From contig CM077643.1 of assembly GCA_039707465.1 (NCBI GenBank), positions 41,876,105-41,940,104 on the forward strand: a stretch of DNA of 64,000 nt, read 5' to 3'. This DNA comes from Rhabdophis nuchalis (taxonomy: Eukaryota; Chordata; Lepidosauria; Squamata; Natricidae). A program made the translations under genes and the position numbers. Below, piece by piece: positions 45,150 through 56,755 of the stretch. The notes below the pieces were generated by a model. It made no database searches. It worked only from the letters and a program-made list of their open reading frames with translations, and was not told the DNA's origin. Numbering within the stretch: the first letter of the stretch is position 1; each line of letters starts with the position of its first letter.

Positions 45150-45790
45150 AAACAGATAGTCAGGGGGGGGGGGAGCACACTGATCATTGACTTGGACTGT
45201 TGATGAGTTGTAGACTAAGCACTTTGTTTACAACCCAGTTCCACCCTCTGTATTATCATTCAAGATGCAGAACAGGGGCAGATGGTTTGTAATGGTTTGG
45301 TCCCCAAAGCAATACACGGTGTCCCTGTTTGAGCAGAGTTGTAAACTTAGCCAGAGGTCTGACAAAACCAGCCTTGTTCATGACAGCTAAATACTGGGGT
45401 TAAAAGATATAAATTAATGGGCTGGAACGATCATTTGCATTTTGTCTCCATTTTAAAAAGAACTAATTAATATGTTGTTTTATTGAACTAATTGCTGTCC
45501 CAACAGTTTTTAAAACAGGAGGTGGGGGTGGGGGTGGAGACGACAGCTCTTAGGAACAAGTATCCAGAAAGAAAAATCTTACTGCTAACATGCACAACAT
45601 ACGAATAACGTATGGAGTTCTCTTAAAATGCAACAGCACTAATTAAATGAGCATCACAACAACAGCAAGTCAGGCCTTTTGTAGTTAATGTCCCCAGGAC
45701 TAGGATTGTCATTGGTTATATGGCGAGGAGACACATAGCTACATATATACTATATACAAACATACATACATGTGTGTCCGTGTATATGTA
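45150..45790. other. Unique intron sequence, conserved-element candidate
   Basis: A poly-G run at 45164 and a stretch of unique sequence; see findings for 45440-45700. Confidence 0.45.
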
Positions 45791-45796
45791 TGTATA

Positions 45797-45841
<45 letters not shown>
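45797..45841. repeat. (TG)n microsatellite
   Basis: About 21 TG units after imperfect ATGTATAT repeats. Confidence 0.95.
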
Positions 45842-45843
<2 letters not shown>

Positions 45844-45984
45844 GAAGCATCTTTCCCCTGCTGATTATCATTATGTTTTGCAACACACATTTGTAAGGGA
45901 CGATTGGGTTGTTTTTTCTTTTAAGATGAAGGACTTCCTGCCCTTCTTGCAAGGACAATCCCATTTGCAGAAAGCTTTTGTGGA

Positions 45985-46123
45985 GGGAATAATGCAGTGG
46001 GATTATCACAAGGTTCTGTCTTAGGCCTAATACTCTTCAACATCTTCATAAACAATTTAGATGAGAGGATGGGACTCATCAAATTTGCAGATGACATCAA
46101 GCTGGGAGGAATAGCCAACACTT
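45985..46123 (+). mobile_element. CR1 LINE reverse transcriptase piece
   Basis: Encodes AVGLSQGSVLGLILFNIFIN and KFADDIKLGGIANT, CR1 motifs B and C (Y to F at the first catalytic position). It is the left piece of one CR1 copy that resumes at 47190. Confidence 0.85.
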
Positions 46124-46129
46124 TTAGAC

Positions 46130-46229
46130 CAGCGGTCACCAACTGGTGGTCTATTGACCACCGGTGGTCTGCAAGAAAATTTTGGTGGTCTGCAGAAAAA
46201 TTATTTGCCTTTTTTATATTGCACTAAAT
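46130..46229. mobile_element. hAT MITE fragment inside CR1
   Basis: Starts CAGCGGTCACCAACTGGTGG with repeated TGGTGGTCTGCA. Right end not found. Confidence 0.6.
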
Positions 46230-46424
46230 CAGGGGTCCTCAAATACGGCCCCTGGGCCAGATATGTGCAATGAATGTTTGTGTTGCTGCAGAGAATCTCC
46301 CCCTTCGGGGTCTTTCTGTGTGGTTTGGAGGGGGGAGGAAATTCCAACTTGGGGTCTGCTTCAGCCTCCTGGGGCAGGGCTTTGGCCAAAGGCTGGAGGG
46401 AAGTGCCACTGGTGGCAAAGAACC
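46230..46424. mobile_element. hAT MITE fragment inside CR1
   Basis: Starts CAGGGGTCCTCAAATACGGC, a hAT-type terminus; interior GGTGTTTCT-type and CAGCCTCCTGGGGCAGGG. The right end merges into an L2 fragment. Confidence 0.6.
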
Positions 46425-47185
46425 GGACGGCAAGTTAAAGTCCCCCATGACTACTAGTCTGGGGGTCTCAACTGCCGCCTCGGCTATCACCTCTAGGAGC
46501 TCGGGCAGGGCTGTTGTTGCATAGTGAGGAGCCAGGTACACAACTAACACGCCCAACTGCCTCCCTAGGCCCCATCTCACGCAGAGAGACTCACACCCGG
46601 TCGTCTGAGGGATCGTGGTCTCCTTCGGCTCAAGACCTTCCTTAACCATAATCGCCACCCCCCCCCCCTAGGGCCCTAGGCTGATGAAAGGCCCGGTAAC
46701 CTGGTGGGCACATTTCCACGAGGGGTAAACCCCTCTCGTGGCCCAACCAGGTTTCCATTATACCCACCAGGTCCGGGTCCCCCTCTGACACAAGGTCATG
46801 GATGAGGGGGGCTTTCTGTACCATGGACCTGGCATTGCATAACATCAGCCTAGGGCCCCGGGTCTGTGATTCCTGCCCTCCTAGTCTGCGATGGGAGCAT
46901 GTGGAGTTGGAGCGCGTAACCGCCTGTATCCAGCGGCCACGGTCTTCCAACCGATGATGCCCATGCCGCCTCCCACCGCCCCTGCCCCTCCCTAAGATCG
47001 AATCGATGGATAAAACCTCAGTGGAAACGACCCCCCCCTTCCCCTTCCTCCGTTACCCTTCTTCCGCCGGCCGGCCCAATCGTTTGTCGTCCCCCCCCTG
47101 GACTATTCCCCCCTCCCCCCCTGGAAACCCCTAAAAGCCGAATTAAAAAATTACCCAAGAACCCCCTCAGTTTGCGCTTCGCCCA
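46425..47185 (-). mobile_element. L2 LINE 5' portion with endonuclease N-terminus, 3' part absent
   Basis: Minus-strand frames encode RLMLCNARSMVQKAPLIHDL, EGDPDLVGIMETWLG and, after a frame change, GVLVVYLAPHYATTALPELL and VVMGDFNLPSG, the first half of an APE-type endonuclease with its Asn and Glu motifs. Upstream lies GC-rich 5' sequence (46950-47180). It stops abruptly after GDFNLPS against hAT sequence, so the reverse transcriptase and 3' tail are missing, the reverse of usual 5' truncation. Confidence 0.85.
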
Positions 47186-47189
47186 AACT

Positions 47190-48137
47190 GGATCTAGGGG
47201 TCCTAGTGGACAGTCACTTAAGTATGAATCAACAGTGTTTTGCAGCTGCCAAAAAGGCCAATGGAGAGATCGACTGTATTAATACAGGGATAGTATCAAG
47301 ATCACATGAAGTATTAGTATTGCTTTAAACTACACTAGTAAGACCACACTTGGAATACTGCATCCAGGGCCATTTTTGTCAATACAATACAAAAAAGATT
47401 TTGAGACTCTATAACTGTGATGGCGAACCTATGGCACACAAGCCACAGGTGGCACGTGGAGCCCTCTCTCTGGGCACGTGAGCTGTTGCCCAGCTCAGTT
47501 CCACCGTGCATGTGCGTGTGCGCCTCCTGCCAGCCAGCTCTTTTATGCATGCATGTGGGGGAAGGGAGGTCACATATACATGTGTGGGGATGGGGGAAGT
47601 CATGCACTCATGCACAGGGGTGTGGGGCGCATTGCATTAAAGGTGTGGGCACACACACATGCGCTGTCATGCACGCACACACAATTTTGGCATGCAAGGA
47701 CAAAAAGGTTAGCCATCACTACTCTATAAAGAGTGCAGAGAAGAACAAACAAAGATGATTAGGGGGCTGAAGGCTAAACTGTATGACAAACAGTTGTGGA
47801 AACTGGGTATATCTAGTCCAACAAAGACTATAACCAGTAGTGTTCCCATACTTGAGGGGCTGACACCAAGAGGAGGAGTACAATCTATTCTCTAAAGATC
47901 TGTAGTGCAAGACAAGAATTAATGAATGAAATTTTAACGAAGAGAGATTCAACATAGAATCAATAAATTTCCTATTGGTGAGAACAATTAGTGGTTGCCT
48001 TCAGAAGTTGTGGGTGCTCCAGCACTGGAGGTATTTAAGAAGTTATTGGACAACCGTTTGTCTGGAATGACATAGGGCTTCCTGCTTGAATAGGAAGGTG
48101 GACTAGAAGACCTCCAATTCTGTTATTCTGTATATTC
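47190..48137 (+). mobile_element. CR1 LINE 3' part, interrupted by a hAT MITE
   Basis: Encodes [29 protein letters not shown] and later decayed equivalents of VQRR.TKMIRGL and EVVGAPALEVFKKLLDN, ending GGTGGACTAGAAGACCTCC and a short ATTCTGTTATTC tail. Old and broken; continues the piece at 45985-46123. Confidence 0.85.
47414..47720. mobile_element. hAT-type MITE in CR1, intact TSD
   Basis: Begins ACTGTGATGGCGAACCTATG, ends AAAGGTTAGCCATCACT. TSD ACTCTATA identical at 47406-47413 and 47721-47728. Interior rich in CATGCA and GTGTG. Confidence 0.92.
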
Positions 48138-48139
48138 AC

Positions 48140-48334
48140 TGCATGAAACATATTTTTACTAATAAAACAGGATAAGAAAAAAATATCTCCTTCTCTAGCA
48201 GTATAATCTAATCTGAGTCAAACTGCTCACACCATGGTTACTATTAGGACCAGTATATGGGAGATTGGGTAGAGATTAGTTGGGAATCATTCATAGATAT
48301 CATTCATAGACCCGATTATTATTGGGTATTTCTA
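48140..48334. other. Spacer between two CR1 copies
   Basis: Unique AT-rich sequence; nothing recognised. Confidence 0.4.
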
Positions 48335-48945
48335 GTTTAAAGGAACTGGGTATGTCTAGTTTAATGAAAAGAATGACTAGGGGACTAGTGCTATTATTTC
48401 ATAGACACCATGTTGCTTTTTCTTTGTCTAGCAAACTTGGAATACTGCATCAATTTTTGGCTGCCAATATGTAAAAAATATGTTGAGACTCTAGAAAGAG
48501 TGCAGAGAAGAGCAACAAAGATAATTAGGGGACTGGAGGCTAAAACATATGAAGAATGGTTGAAGGAACTGGGTATGTCTAGTTTAATGAAAAGAAGGAC
48601 TAGTGGGTGACATGATAGCAGCGTTCCAATATCTCAAGGGTTGCCACAAAGAAGAGGGACTCCAGCTATTCTCCAAGGCACCTGAGGGCAGAACAAGAAA
48701 CAATGGGTGGAAACTAATCAAGGAGAGAAGCAACTTAGAACTGAGGAGAAATTTCCTGACAGTTAGAACAATTAATCAGTGGAACAGCTTCCCTCCAGAA
48801 GTTGTGAATGCCCCAACACTGGAAGTCTTTAAGAAGATTTTGGAGAACCCTTTGTCTGAAGTGGTGTAGGGTTTCCTGCCTAAGTAGAGAGTTGGACTAG
48901 AAGACCTCCAAGGTCCCTTCCAACCCTGTTATTCTATTCTATTCT
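48335..48945 (+). mobile_element. CR1 LINE, 3' part
   Basis: Encodes [52 protein letters not shown] and, after a +1 shift near 48605, [20 protein letters not shown] and [20 protein letters not shown]. Tail TGTTATTCTATTCTATTCT. The stretch 48335-48410 looks like a duplicated or rearranged piece of the LGMSSLMKR region. Confidence 0.9.
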
Positions 48946-48949
48946 ATTT

Positions 48950-49857
48950 AGATTTCTATTCCCCATTTCTTCCAGGAGCTCAAGATAGCTCCCATAATTT
49001 TCTACAAAAGTCCTGTGGGTTGTGTTGGCTGAGAAAAATGACTGGTTCACTGTTTTCCTATATATTTCATCCTGTTCAGTGTCTTAATCATTATGCCTTT
49101 CTGGCTTTTCTGATGTACCTGTAGTCCAGACGACCCCTAATGATGGACTTCCATCATTTCCTGTTTCATTCTCATATTAACTATGCAAAACAAGTTAGAA
49201 GAGGAGTAATGACCATCTGGCTAAGTATGATTTAGGGTTAAGGGCATATGTGCAGAAGGAAATTATAATTGTACCTGCCATATTCATTTCCCCAGAGTTT
49301 TTCTGGCCCCATTGACCATCCATTACAAAAGTGGGGAAATGTTGCTGCTATAAACTACTTTTTTAAGCAAAGAGATGAAACTTTCCATATTGATATCCTG
49401 GTTTCCTAAGCAGCAGCTCATTATCTGGATTACTATCACAATGTAGCTATCAAATTAATTGTTTGGTCATAAGTCCAATGAAAGTTCAGAATTCAAAATC
49501 AAGTTTGTTGAGAAAACGGAAACCAAAAGAGCAAACTGAGAGTTCACTAGATGAGCCTAAATCAAATCCTATGGCTTTCCCAAGAGTACAGTAACGATTT
49601 TATTGAGTTGGAAGTTATAAAGACTTTTCTCAGCTCTAAATTGTTCAAGCAAATTCTGATAGGTCCAGCTTAAGACTAGAGACCTCTAGTTCCAGCCAAG
49701 TAATGGTTTTGTTCCGTCTGTTACATTACACCTGAGTAACCCAGCTATTTCCGGTGTAACAAAATAATCCTCCCTGCAAAGATGTACAACTGAAAATTTA
49801 AAAAAAACCTAAATGGACAGATAGACAGACAAAAATTGAATATACATGTTTGTAATG
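48950..49857. other. Unique intron sequence
   Basis: About 900 bp; no repeat or gene recognised. Confidence 0.45.
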
Positions 49858-50484
49858 TAATGTTTATTCGATTTATATACCACCCTATTTCACCTAAAAG
49901 GGACTCAGGGCGGTGCACAGAAAGATAAAAACTCAACAATACATACAAAATATAAAAAACAATTAAATTATTAATCTGTGCTAAAATTTAAATAAATAAA
50001 TTTAAAACCAATACATATCAAATTTTAAAATTATTCCCTTAATCTATGTCAGAACGGCTAGATGAAAGAAATGTGTTTTTAACATCCGACGAAAGAGTGG
50101 TATGGATATCGGGGGGCAGGTCGTTCCAGAGTGCTGGATCCGCCACAGAGAAGGCTCTTCTCCTGGGAGCCGCCAGCTGGCATTGACCGGCTGACGGCAC
50201 CCTGAGAAGGCCCACTCTGTGGGAGCGGACAGGTCGAAGGGAGGTATGTGGTAGGAGGCGGTCTCTCAAGTAACCAGGAGTGCCATGGAGTGCTTTGAAG
50301 ATGGTAACTAGCACCTTGAAGCGCACCCGGAAGACCACAGACAGCCAGTGCAACTCGCGCAGGAGAGGTGTTACATGGGAGTAATGAGACACTCCCAGGA
50401 TCCCCCGCGCGTCCGCATTCTGCACTAGCTGGAGTCTCCGGGTGCACCTCAAGGGGAACCCCATGTACAGGGCATTACAGTAGA
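49858..50484 (-). mobile_element. L2 LINE, 3' part
   Basis: Minus strand encodes MGFPLRCTRRLQLVQNADAR, LLRELHWLSVVFRVRFKVLV and RRAFSVADPALWNDLPPDIH; 3' stem-loop at about 49881-49918. 5'-truncated. Confidence 0.9.
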
Positions 50485-51195
50485 CGTGGACATGAAATTA
50501 AATGTCCACGTAAGATAAATATCCATCTCTTTTACCTTTACATCCAAAGCATTGCACAATCCTAATTATCAGAAGTCACCAGATATTTGTTAAGAACAAA
50601 TCTTGCTAAATTAATTTCACATTATTTTTAAGCATATGAATTTCTTAATAGACCTTGTGGATGATGTAGACATAATGTAACTTTACTTCAGCAAGGACTT
50701 TAGCAAAATACTTCAAAACATGGTATACTACCAATGTGATTGGATGTCATGGCAGTTAGGGGTGTGTGTATGTGTGTGCGTGTGTGCGTGTATCTATCTA
50801 CACTACATATACATATACATATACATATACATACACACACACACACACACATACAGTAGCTGGCTTGAAAATCACAAAGATTATTATCAATGGTTCTTAT
50901 CAGTTTGCACAGAAGTATCAAATAAGATATAAGGATCAGTACTGGATCCTCTACTCATTAATACATTTTATTAATAATAATTACTAATATCTTCACTTCT
51001 GTAACTCTATTCCTACGAGGTTAAAACTACACTGGAATGCAGAAATTATACTCAGAATTCTAAATAGCCTCAATAGGCTAGATAAATTAGCTAAGAGTAT
51101 ATAAATAAATGTACAATATAGCCATGACATGGTTCTTCGTGTAGGAAATAAATATTGATTGCCAAGCTATACATTAGCTAGCTTGATAATAGGTA
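50485..51195. other. Intron sequence with CA/TG tract
   Basis: Imperfect (TG)n at 50760-50790 and (CATA)n/(CA)n at 50808-50852; otherwise unique AT-rich sequence. Confidence 0.5.
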
Positions 51196-51196
51196 A

Positions 51197-51415
51197 ATAC
51201 CCGGTTTCCCTGAAAATAAGACCTCCCGGATAATAAGCCAAATTGAGCTTTTAAGCGCATGCACTGAAATAAGCCTTCCCCCGAAAATAAGCCCTCCCTG
51301 ATAATATTGCAACACAGCAGCAGCCATGAGGTGACCATGCTCACCACTTCCTCAAAAATAATAAGACCTCCCCAAAAATAAGGCCAAGTGCTTATTTCGG
51401 GGGTCAAAAGAAAAG
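51197..51415. mobile_element. MITE of the CCGAAAATAAGACC family
   Basis: CCCGGTTTCCCTGAAAATAA, GACCTCCC and GTGCTTATTTCGGGGG are diagnostic inverted blocks. The right terminus is degraded. Confidence 0.6.
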
Positions 51416-51439
51416 AAAATCCAGTATTATTAACATTTA

Positions 51440-51690
51440 ATAGAGGGAATGTAGTGGTTAAGATGTTGGAGTAGAAACCAGGAGACTGTGAATTCTAATC
51501 CTACTTTTGCCATGAAAGTCTATTGGGTCAACTGGCCAGTCACCCATCACTGTCTCTCAACCCAATTCAACTCACAGGATTGTTGTTGTGGGGGAAATAG
51601 GAGGAGGAAAAAGTATTATATATGTTTGTTACCTTAAGTTACGTATAAAGTAATAAAGGTGGTAAATAAAATAAAAAAACAACAACAACT
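51440..51690 (+). mobile_element. tRNA-derived SINE (MIR-like)
   Basis: GGAATGTAGTGGTTAAGATG (A-box-like), ACTCACAGGATTGTTGTTGT, GGTGGTAAATAAAATAAAA tail. Distinct from the 19648 family. Confidence 0.7.
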
Positions 51691-51839
51691 AAATTAAATA
51701 AATATTCTGGGGGGGGGAAGGATTTTTAAATAATAGTTAATTATGGGGGGGAAAGTCCCACAAACTGAGCCAACAGTTAGTTACATGTAACAAAGACACC
51801 AAATGCATTTTTGACAAATATAATTTCAAAATCATGTTT

Positions 51840-52090
51840 GGTAATCATTCTACTTTATTCTGTTTTGGTCAAATCCCCCTTGATTATTGTGTCTAGTTCT
51901 CCACACTTTAAGAAGGATTTAAAGAAATAGCAACCAGTTCAGAAGAGGGCAAAAAAAAATATGGGGATTAGAAACTAAGTCCTTTGACCAAAGGCTGAAG
52001 GGGCAACCAACGAATGGCCTTGACGAGAGATGACTGAGGCAGAATGTATATGAAAGTATTCTTCAAATGCCTGAAATAATGTCTTGTATG
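51840..52090 (+). mobile_element. CR1 LINE fragment, old
   Basis: TGGTCAAATCCCCCTTGATT, GTTCTCCACACTTTAAGAAG and AAGAGGGCAAAAAAAAATAT are decayed equivalents of the WSPRCRKD and VQRR region. Confidence 0.5.
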
Positions 52091-52094
52091 AAAA

Positions 52095-52525
52095 AGACTG
52101 TTTTATCTCATTGAAAAAGGCAAGTTCAGATCAATATATTGATTAAGCATTATTGATTTTGTCACCCTTAAGGGCTGTTTTATCAGTGTTCTCTGCTGTA
52201 TCCCGTCATATGTCTTTGATTGGGCCAGTTTACCAATAATGTAAGTAAGTAATTTAAAAGAAAAAAAGTGACAAGAAGGCAGATTCTGAATCAATGTTTT
52301 AGAAAACACAACAAAAGCATTTCAGCTTTGGGAACAATTATTCAGAGAGATGAAATCCTCTCAACGGATGGGTTCCACCCATGTTACTTATTTAGCTTAT
52401 CATACATGGATTAGCAATATATATTAACATTTCACCTACATTAGTAAAACACAATAAAATGTAAATATTAAAAAGATCTTTGTTTAAATACCAAGGTATT
52501 CTCAATAGGTTCTCAGTGAGGAGCC
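52095..52525. other. Unique intron sequence
   Basis: No feature recognised. Confidence 0.4.
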
Positions 52526-52529
52526 TTAG

Positions 52530-52720
52530 TACTTAGAGTGTCATATTTGCAGATTAACTCCGCTCACAGTCTGGAGTTCGATCCTGTAGGTTGACTCCGC
52601 CTTCCATCCTTCTGAGGTTGGTAAAATGAGAATCCAGATTGTTAGGGGCAATATGCTGAGTCTGTAAACTGCTTAGAATGAGCTATGGAACGGTATCAAA
52701 GTTTATATATTAGGATGCTT
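52530..52720 (+). mobile_element. tRNA-derived SINE
   Basis: GACTCCGCCTTCCATCCTTC, AAAATGAGAATCCAGATTG and TAAACTGCTTAGAATGAGC, the 19648 family; diverged head. Confidence 0.75.
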
Positions 52721-52797
52721 TCATTTAGATTTCTATACTGATCAGAGGCTTGGGCTCAATAGTCTAATGACATTTCCAACTTTATGATTCCATATTC

Positions 52798-53174
52798 CAG
52801 TGATGGCTAACCTTTTTGGGCTCGCGTGCCAAAAGCAGGGGGAGTGCAGAGGGATCGTGCGTGGGCGTGCCACACCCATAATGATATGTGTGTGACCCCC
52901 TGCTTTTGGTGCACTTCTTTCGCCCTCTCCAGGCTCCAGAGGCTTTCTAGGAGCCTGGGGGTGTGTGTGAAAACAGCCTCCCCCCCCCACCTCCAGAGGC
53001 TTCAGAAGCTTCCCTGAAGCCTCCAGAGGATGAAAAACAGCCTCAAAAGAAGGCCTAAATCAGCTGGCCAGCGCACACATGTGCCCTTGAGCTGACAGGG
53101 CAACGCCTCGCGTGCCCTAAGAAATGGTTCCATGTGCCACCTGTGGCACCCATGCCATAGGTTCACCATCACTG
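52798..53174. mobile_element. hAT-type MITE, 377 bp, intact TSD
   Basis: Begins CAGTGATGGCTAACC, ends GGTTCACCATCACTG. TSD CCATATTC identical at 52790-52797 and 53175-53182. Interior rich in CCTCCAGAGG motifs. Confidence 0.93.
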
Positions 53175-53182
53175 CCATATTC

Positions 53183-53900
53183 TTTGCTGTTCCCAAGCTG
53201 GTTCACACACACACACACACGTTCTGATTTGAACAGAAAAGATGAGAGGATGCTAAGAGAACTTTAATGATAGTTCACAATATGTCCTTTATTCTGTTGG
53301 GAGCTACTTGGGACAGACGTTACAAGCAGCATTGTGATGGCAATTTGAAGTGTTGCAGAATCCCAGGCAAGCTCACCTCCGAAAGGAAATTAACGAGAAA
53401 GCCTAACTATATTTTCAATCCCTGAATTAGATTTTAATTGCTGCAAGTAGGAGAGAGTTATAGGTCTCTGCAGGGACATTTACTGTAAGTGCTCTAGATT
53501 ATGTTCATGGAAAGCCAGAGAAACTGAGGGTTGTAGCGTGTAAAAGGGGTTATTAGTTCCATCTCTCTGGGCATAGAAGGAAGGGTCAGAGAGCATATTC
53601 TGAGGCAAACATGCATTAGATGGCACTATTATACTGATTTGGCTGTTGCTTCCTCTCTCAGGGATTCTTGGTAACTGACACTTGGTAAGCATTGTTTAGC
53701 AAGCTACACAATTCTCAAGATTTCTTGGTAATGGAGGAAAGTGATATGGTAACACAGAAGAGCCACACCCAAGGCAAAAAAATTTACATGTAAATGGATT
53801 ATCTATTTCAGTTGAATTTAAAACAAGCCCTTCTCTTTAATCTGTTGCCAAAAGCTCCTTCTATTCCTCTACATAAAAATGGATTCCTATTCCTTACCAC
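53183..53900. other. Unique intron sequence
   Basis: A short (AC)n tract at 53202-53220; no other feature recognised. Confidence 0.45.
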
Positions 53901-53904
53901 ACAT

Positions 53905-54250
53905 CGGCCAGGCAATGTCGGCTGGTGATCCCCAGGGGGAGAGCCTTCTCTGTGGCAGCCCCTGCCCTCTGGAATGACCTACCCCCTGACCTATGGACGA
54001 CCACGGACCTACGCCTCTTCTGTCGGGCCTTGAAGACCTATTTATTTCGTGCGGCCGGCCTGTCATAGTTTTAAACTGTTTTTTAGTAGGGGTTTTTAAC
54101 AGGGGTTTTAAGGACAGGCTAATTATATAATATATTTTAATATATTTTATGTTTTGTATTATTGATTTTTATTGCTGCCTGTACACCGCCCTGAGTCCCG
54201 AAAGGGAGAAGGTGCAGTATACAAATCTAATAAATACTAAATACTAAATA
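53905..54250 (+). mobile_element. L2 LINE, 3' end
   Basis: Encodes RAFSVAAPALWNDLPPDLWT-like residues, then a 3' stem-loop with GAAA loop (GAGTCCCGAAAGGGAG at about 54193-54208) and a TAAATACTAAATACTAAATA tail. Confidence 0.88.
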
Positions 54251-54454
54251 CTAATACAGCTATGGCTTCCACTGCAAGGCAAAGTTTTCTATCACTCAAA
54301 TCATAGATCTAAAAAAGAAAAAAAGAAAAAGCATTCCTTCTCTTTTGCAGTCCAAATTTATTACACACATTCATTGAGATATAGACAATATAGCATGGAA
54401 TATAATAAAGTTCAGTTCCAATGTTGTGGGGTTGCATGGATGGAAATAGCACAT

Positions 54455-54630
54455 AGCAATAGCACTTAGACTAAATATACCGCTTATTGCCCCCAACATT
54501 TTACCCACCTTGGAAAGATGGAAGGCTTAGTCAACCTTAAGCCTGGTGAGATCTGAACTGCCAAACTGCAGGCAGCTGGCAGTCAGCAGAAATAGCTTGC
54601 AGTACTGCATTCTAGCCACTGTGCTGCCAT
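54455..54630 (-). mobile_element. tRNA-derived SINE
   Basis: Reverse copy of the 19648 family: TTATTGCCCCCAACATTTTA, GGAAGGCTTAGTCAACC, CAGTACTGCATTCTAGCCAC. Confidence 0.75.
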
Positions 54631-54639
54631 GATTCACAT

Positions 54640-55275
54640 TGAAAGCATGTTTCTAGGTTGGTAAATTTGTTCTTAATGTTTCTATTTCTTGGATCCAAAA
54701 CAGGCCCCTTTTCTCCAGATAAAAAAGCATTGAGCATTTTTTGACTTGGTTGATCCAGAGATGCAGATTCTCCCATTCCCATTTTCCTTCCTTGGTTAGG
54801 ACTGATCAACCTAGATTAACCATGCAGCTACAGTATCCATTTCTGAAAAGGAATGGATCACTTTTTTCCCTAGCAAAATATAATGATCTTTCAAAATTCA
54901 TCAACAAATGTTCATGTAGCTGATTTTTCCACATTTTTCCAGGGAAGCATAGATTATCCAGCTATTTCTCAAGAGCAAATCTGCTCATTCATGGGTACCA
55001 ATAGCACTGCTATGGAAAAACTCCCAAAGGAGGAGTTTTCTTACTATATTTTCATGGGATTTATTGGAAGTGTGGGAAGTCGAATATCCGAGAAGAGGCT
55101 GCCAAAGGAAAGATCAAACTTTCATACATGTTTTTTCAGTACATCATTGTTAAGGGTGTACAAAGGATATTCCATCCTTTGAAGAACTTTGAAAGCACAT
55201 TTTGGGTCATCACACAGAATGAGAAATAGAAGAAGAAAAAAGAAGAAGAATTTCTTTGCCCAGCACTACTTGATT
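54640..55275. other. Unique intron sequence
   Basis: No repeat recognised; a short open frame of 99 codons at 54883-55182 shows no recognisable protein. Confidence 0.4.
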
Positions 55276-55279
55276 TTAA

Positions 55280-55636
55280 GGGATGTGGTGGCTCAGTGGC
55301 TAAGATACTGAGCTTGTTGATCAAAATGAATGTCAGTTTGGCAGTTCAAATCCCTAGCACCATGTAACGGAGTGAGCTCCTGTTACTTATCCCAGCTTCT
55401 GCCACACTAGCAGTTTGAAGGCATGTAAAAATGCAAGTAGAAAAATAGGAACCACTTTTGGTGGGAAGGTAACAGTGTTCCATGTGTCTCGCATTTAGTC
55501 ATGCCAGCCATATGACCACAGAGACATCTTCGGACAGTGCTGGCTCTTTGGCTTTGAAACAGAGATGAGCACCACCCTCTAGAGTCAAGAATGACTAGCA
55601 CATATTTCCGAGGGGATCCTTTACTTTTACTTGATT
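55280..55636 (+). mobile_element. Sauria-type SINE, full length
   Basis: Head GTGGTGGCTCAGTGGCTAAG, body AAATGCAAGTAGAAAAATAG and ATTTAGTCATGCCAGCC, BovB-like end GAGATGAGCACCACCCTCTA. Confidence 0.88.
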
Positions 55637-55854
55637 TTATTTTATTTTTTTAAATGAAATTTATCTGAATATAAAATACAAATACAAATAAAGATAAAAG
55701 GAAAATGGAGACAGGAAAAGAATGGAGGAAAGTGTAAGGTAAAAAGAAAAGGGTAGAAAAAAGCAGCAACTTCCAACTTTTGTCAGCACAGTAATGTGGA
55801 GGATAAGACTTTTACGTTTCCTAATTAGTACATTCTTGTCCCGTTCAAAAACCT

Positions 55855-56038
55855 GCAAATGTGAGTAGATAAATAGGTACCACTTCAGTGGGAAGCATTC
55901 CATGCGCCTCCAAGTATAGTCAGGGTAGCCATATGATCATGGAAATGTCTTCAGACAACACTGGCTTAAAAACTGACATGAGTACACACACCCCAGAATC
56001 ACGCATAACTGGACAGGGGAAATAGTTACCCTTAATAA
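55855..56038 (+). mobile_element. Sauria-type SINE, 5'-truncated
   Basis: ATAAATAGGTACCACTTCAG and ATAGTCAGGGTAGCCATATG match the SINE body; the tRNA head is missing. Confidence 0.75.
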
Positions 56039-56039
56039 G

Positions 56040-56520
56040 TAAATACTAGCCATTTCTATAACAAACTAAATGAAACCAAAGTCAAATTTCTGAGTTTTTT
56101 TTTTCTGTTTGAAGCATCAAGTCTAGATTCGGTCTCCAAGTGGCAAAAAACCTGAATATCTTCTTTTGCTTAATTAAAACAGTTAATGTTGCTTTTGACC
56201 AGCAGTAATCACTGTCAGTTGTTAGTGAATAACTGGTTCTTCAGTATACAAAAAGGATGCTGGTTGGAACCCACTTTTCTTCTGATCCCACAGAGGGCAA
56301 AGCTCTTGTGATTATCTTACTTAATGCTATCTGAAAATGAATCTGACATGAACGTCTGTATCCGAACCTCAAGTAAAGTCTAAATGCGGGCTTACATTAA
56401 TCCAAAATCACTAGTGCCTTTTCTTTTTCTCTTATTTTATCTTTTTTGTTTTGTTTTGTTTTTTTCAATAGGAATTTTGACTCTTAGGTCCTCAGGGCAA
56501 TGATATGTCATTTCATTCAG
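56040..56520. other. Unique intron sequence
   Basis: T-rich stretches; no feature recognised. Confidence 0.4.
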
Positions 56521-56524
56521 AGCT

Positions 56525-56755
56525 GCAGTGGCATTGTGGTTAGAATGCAGTATTGCAGACTAACTGTCGACTTTCAGAAGTTTGATTCTCACCAGCTCAA
56601 AGTTGACTCAGCCTTCCATCCTTCTGAGCTTGATGAAATTTGGTAAAACTCAGATTGTTGGAGCAATAGGCTGACTCTTTAAGCCACTTAGAGAGGGCGG
56701 TAAAGCACTGTGAAGCGGTATATAAGTTTAAGTGTGATTTTTACTGCTATTTCAT
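56525..56755 (+). mobile_element. tRNA-derived SINE
   Basis: Head CAGTGGCATTGTGGTTAGAA, then TGACTCAGCCTTCCATCCTT and GTGAAGCGGTATATAAGTTT. Confidence 0.85.

Noticed and set aside
46997..47160. GC- and C-rich block considered as a promoter or CpG island
   Set aside because: It adjoins the L2 endonuclease frame in the right orientation to be the L2 5' untranslated region.
54883..55182. 99-codon frame considered as a coding exon
   Set aside because: No recognisable protein, no flanking splice consensus in frame; length is within chance for this composition.
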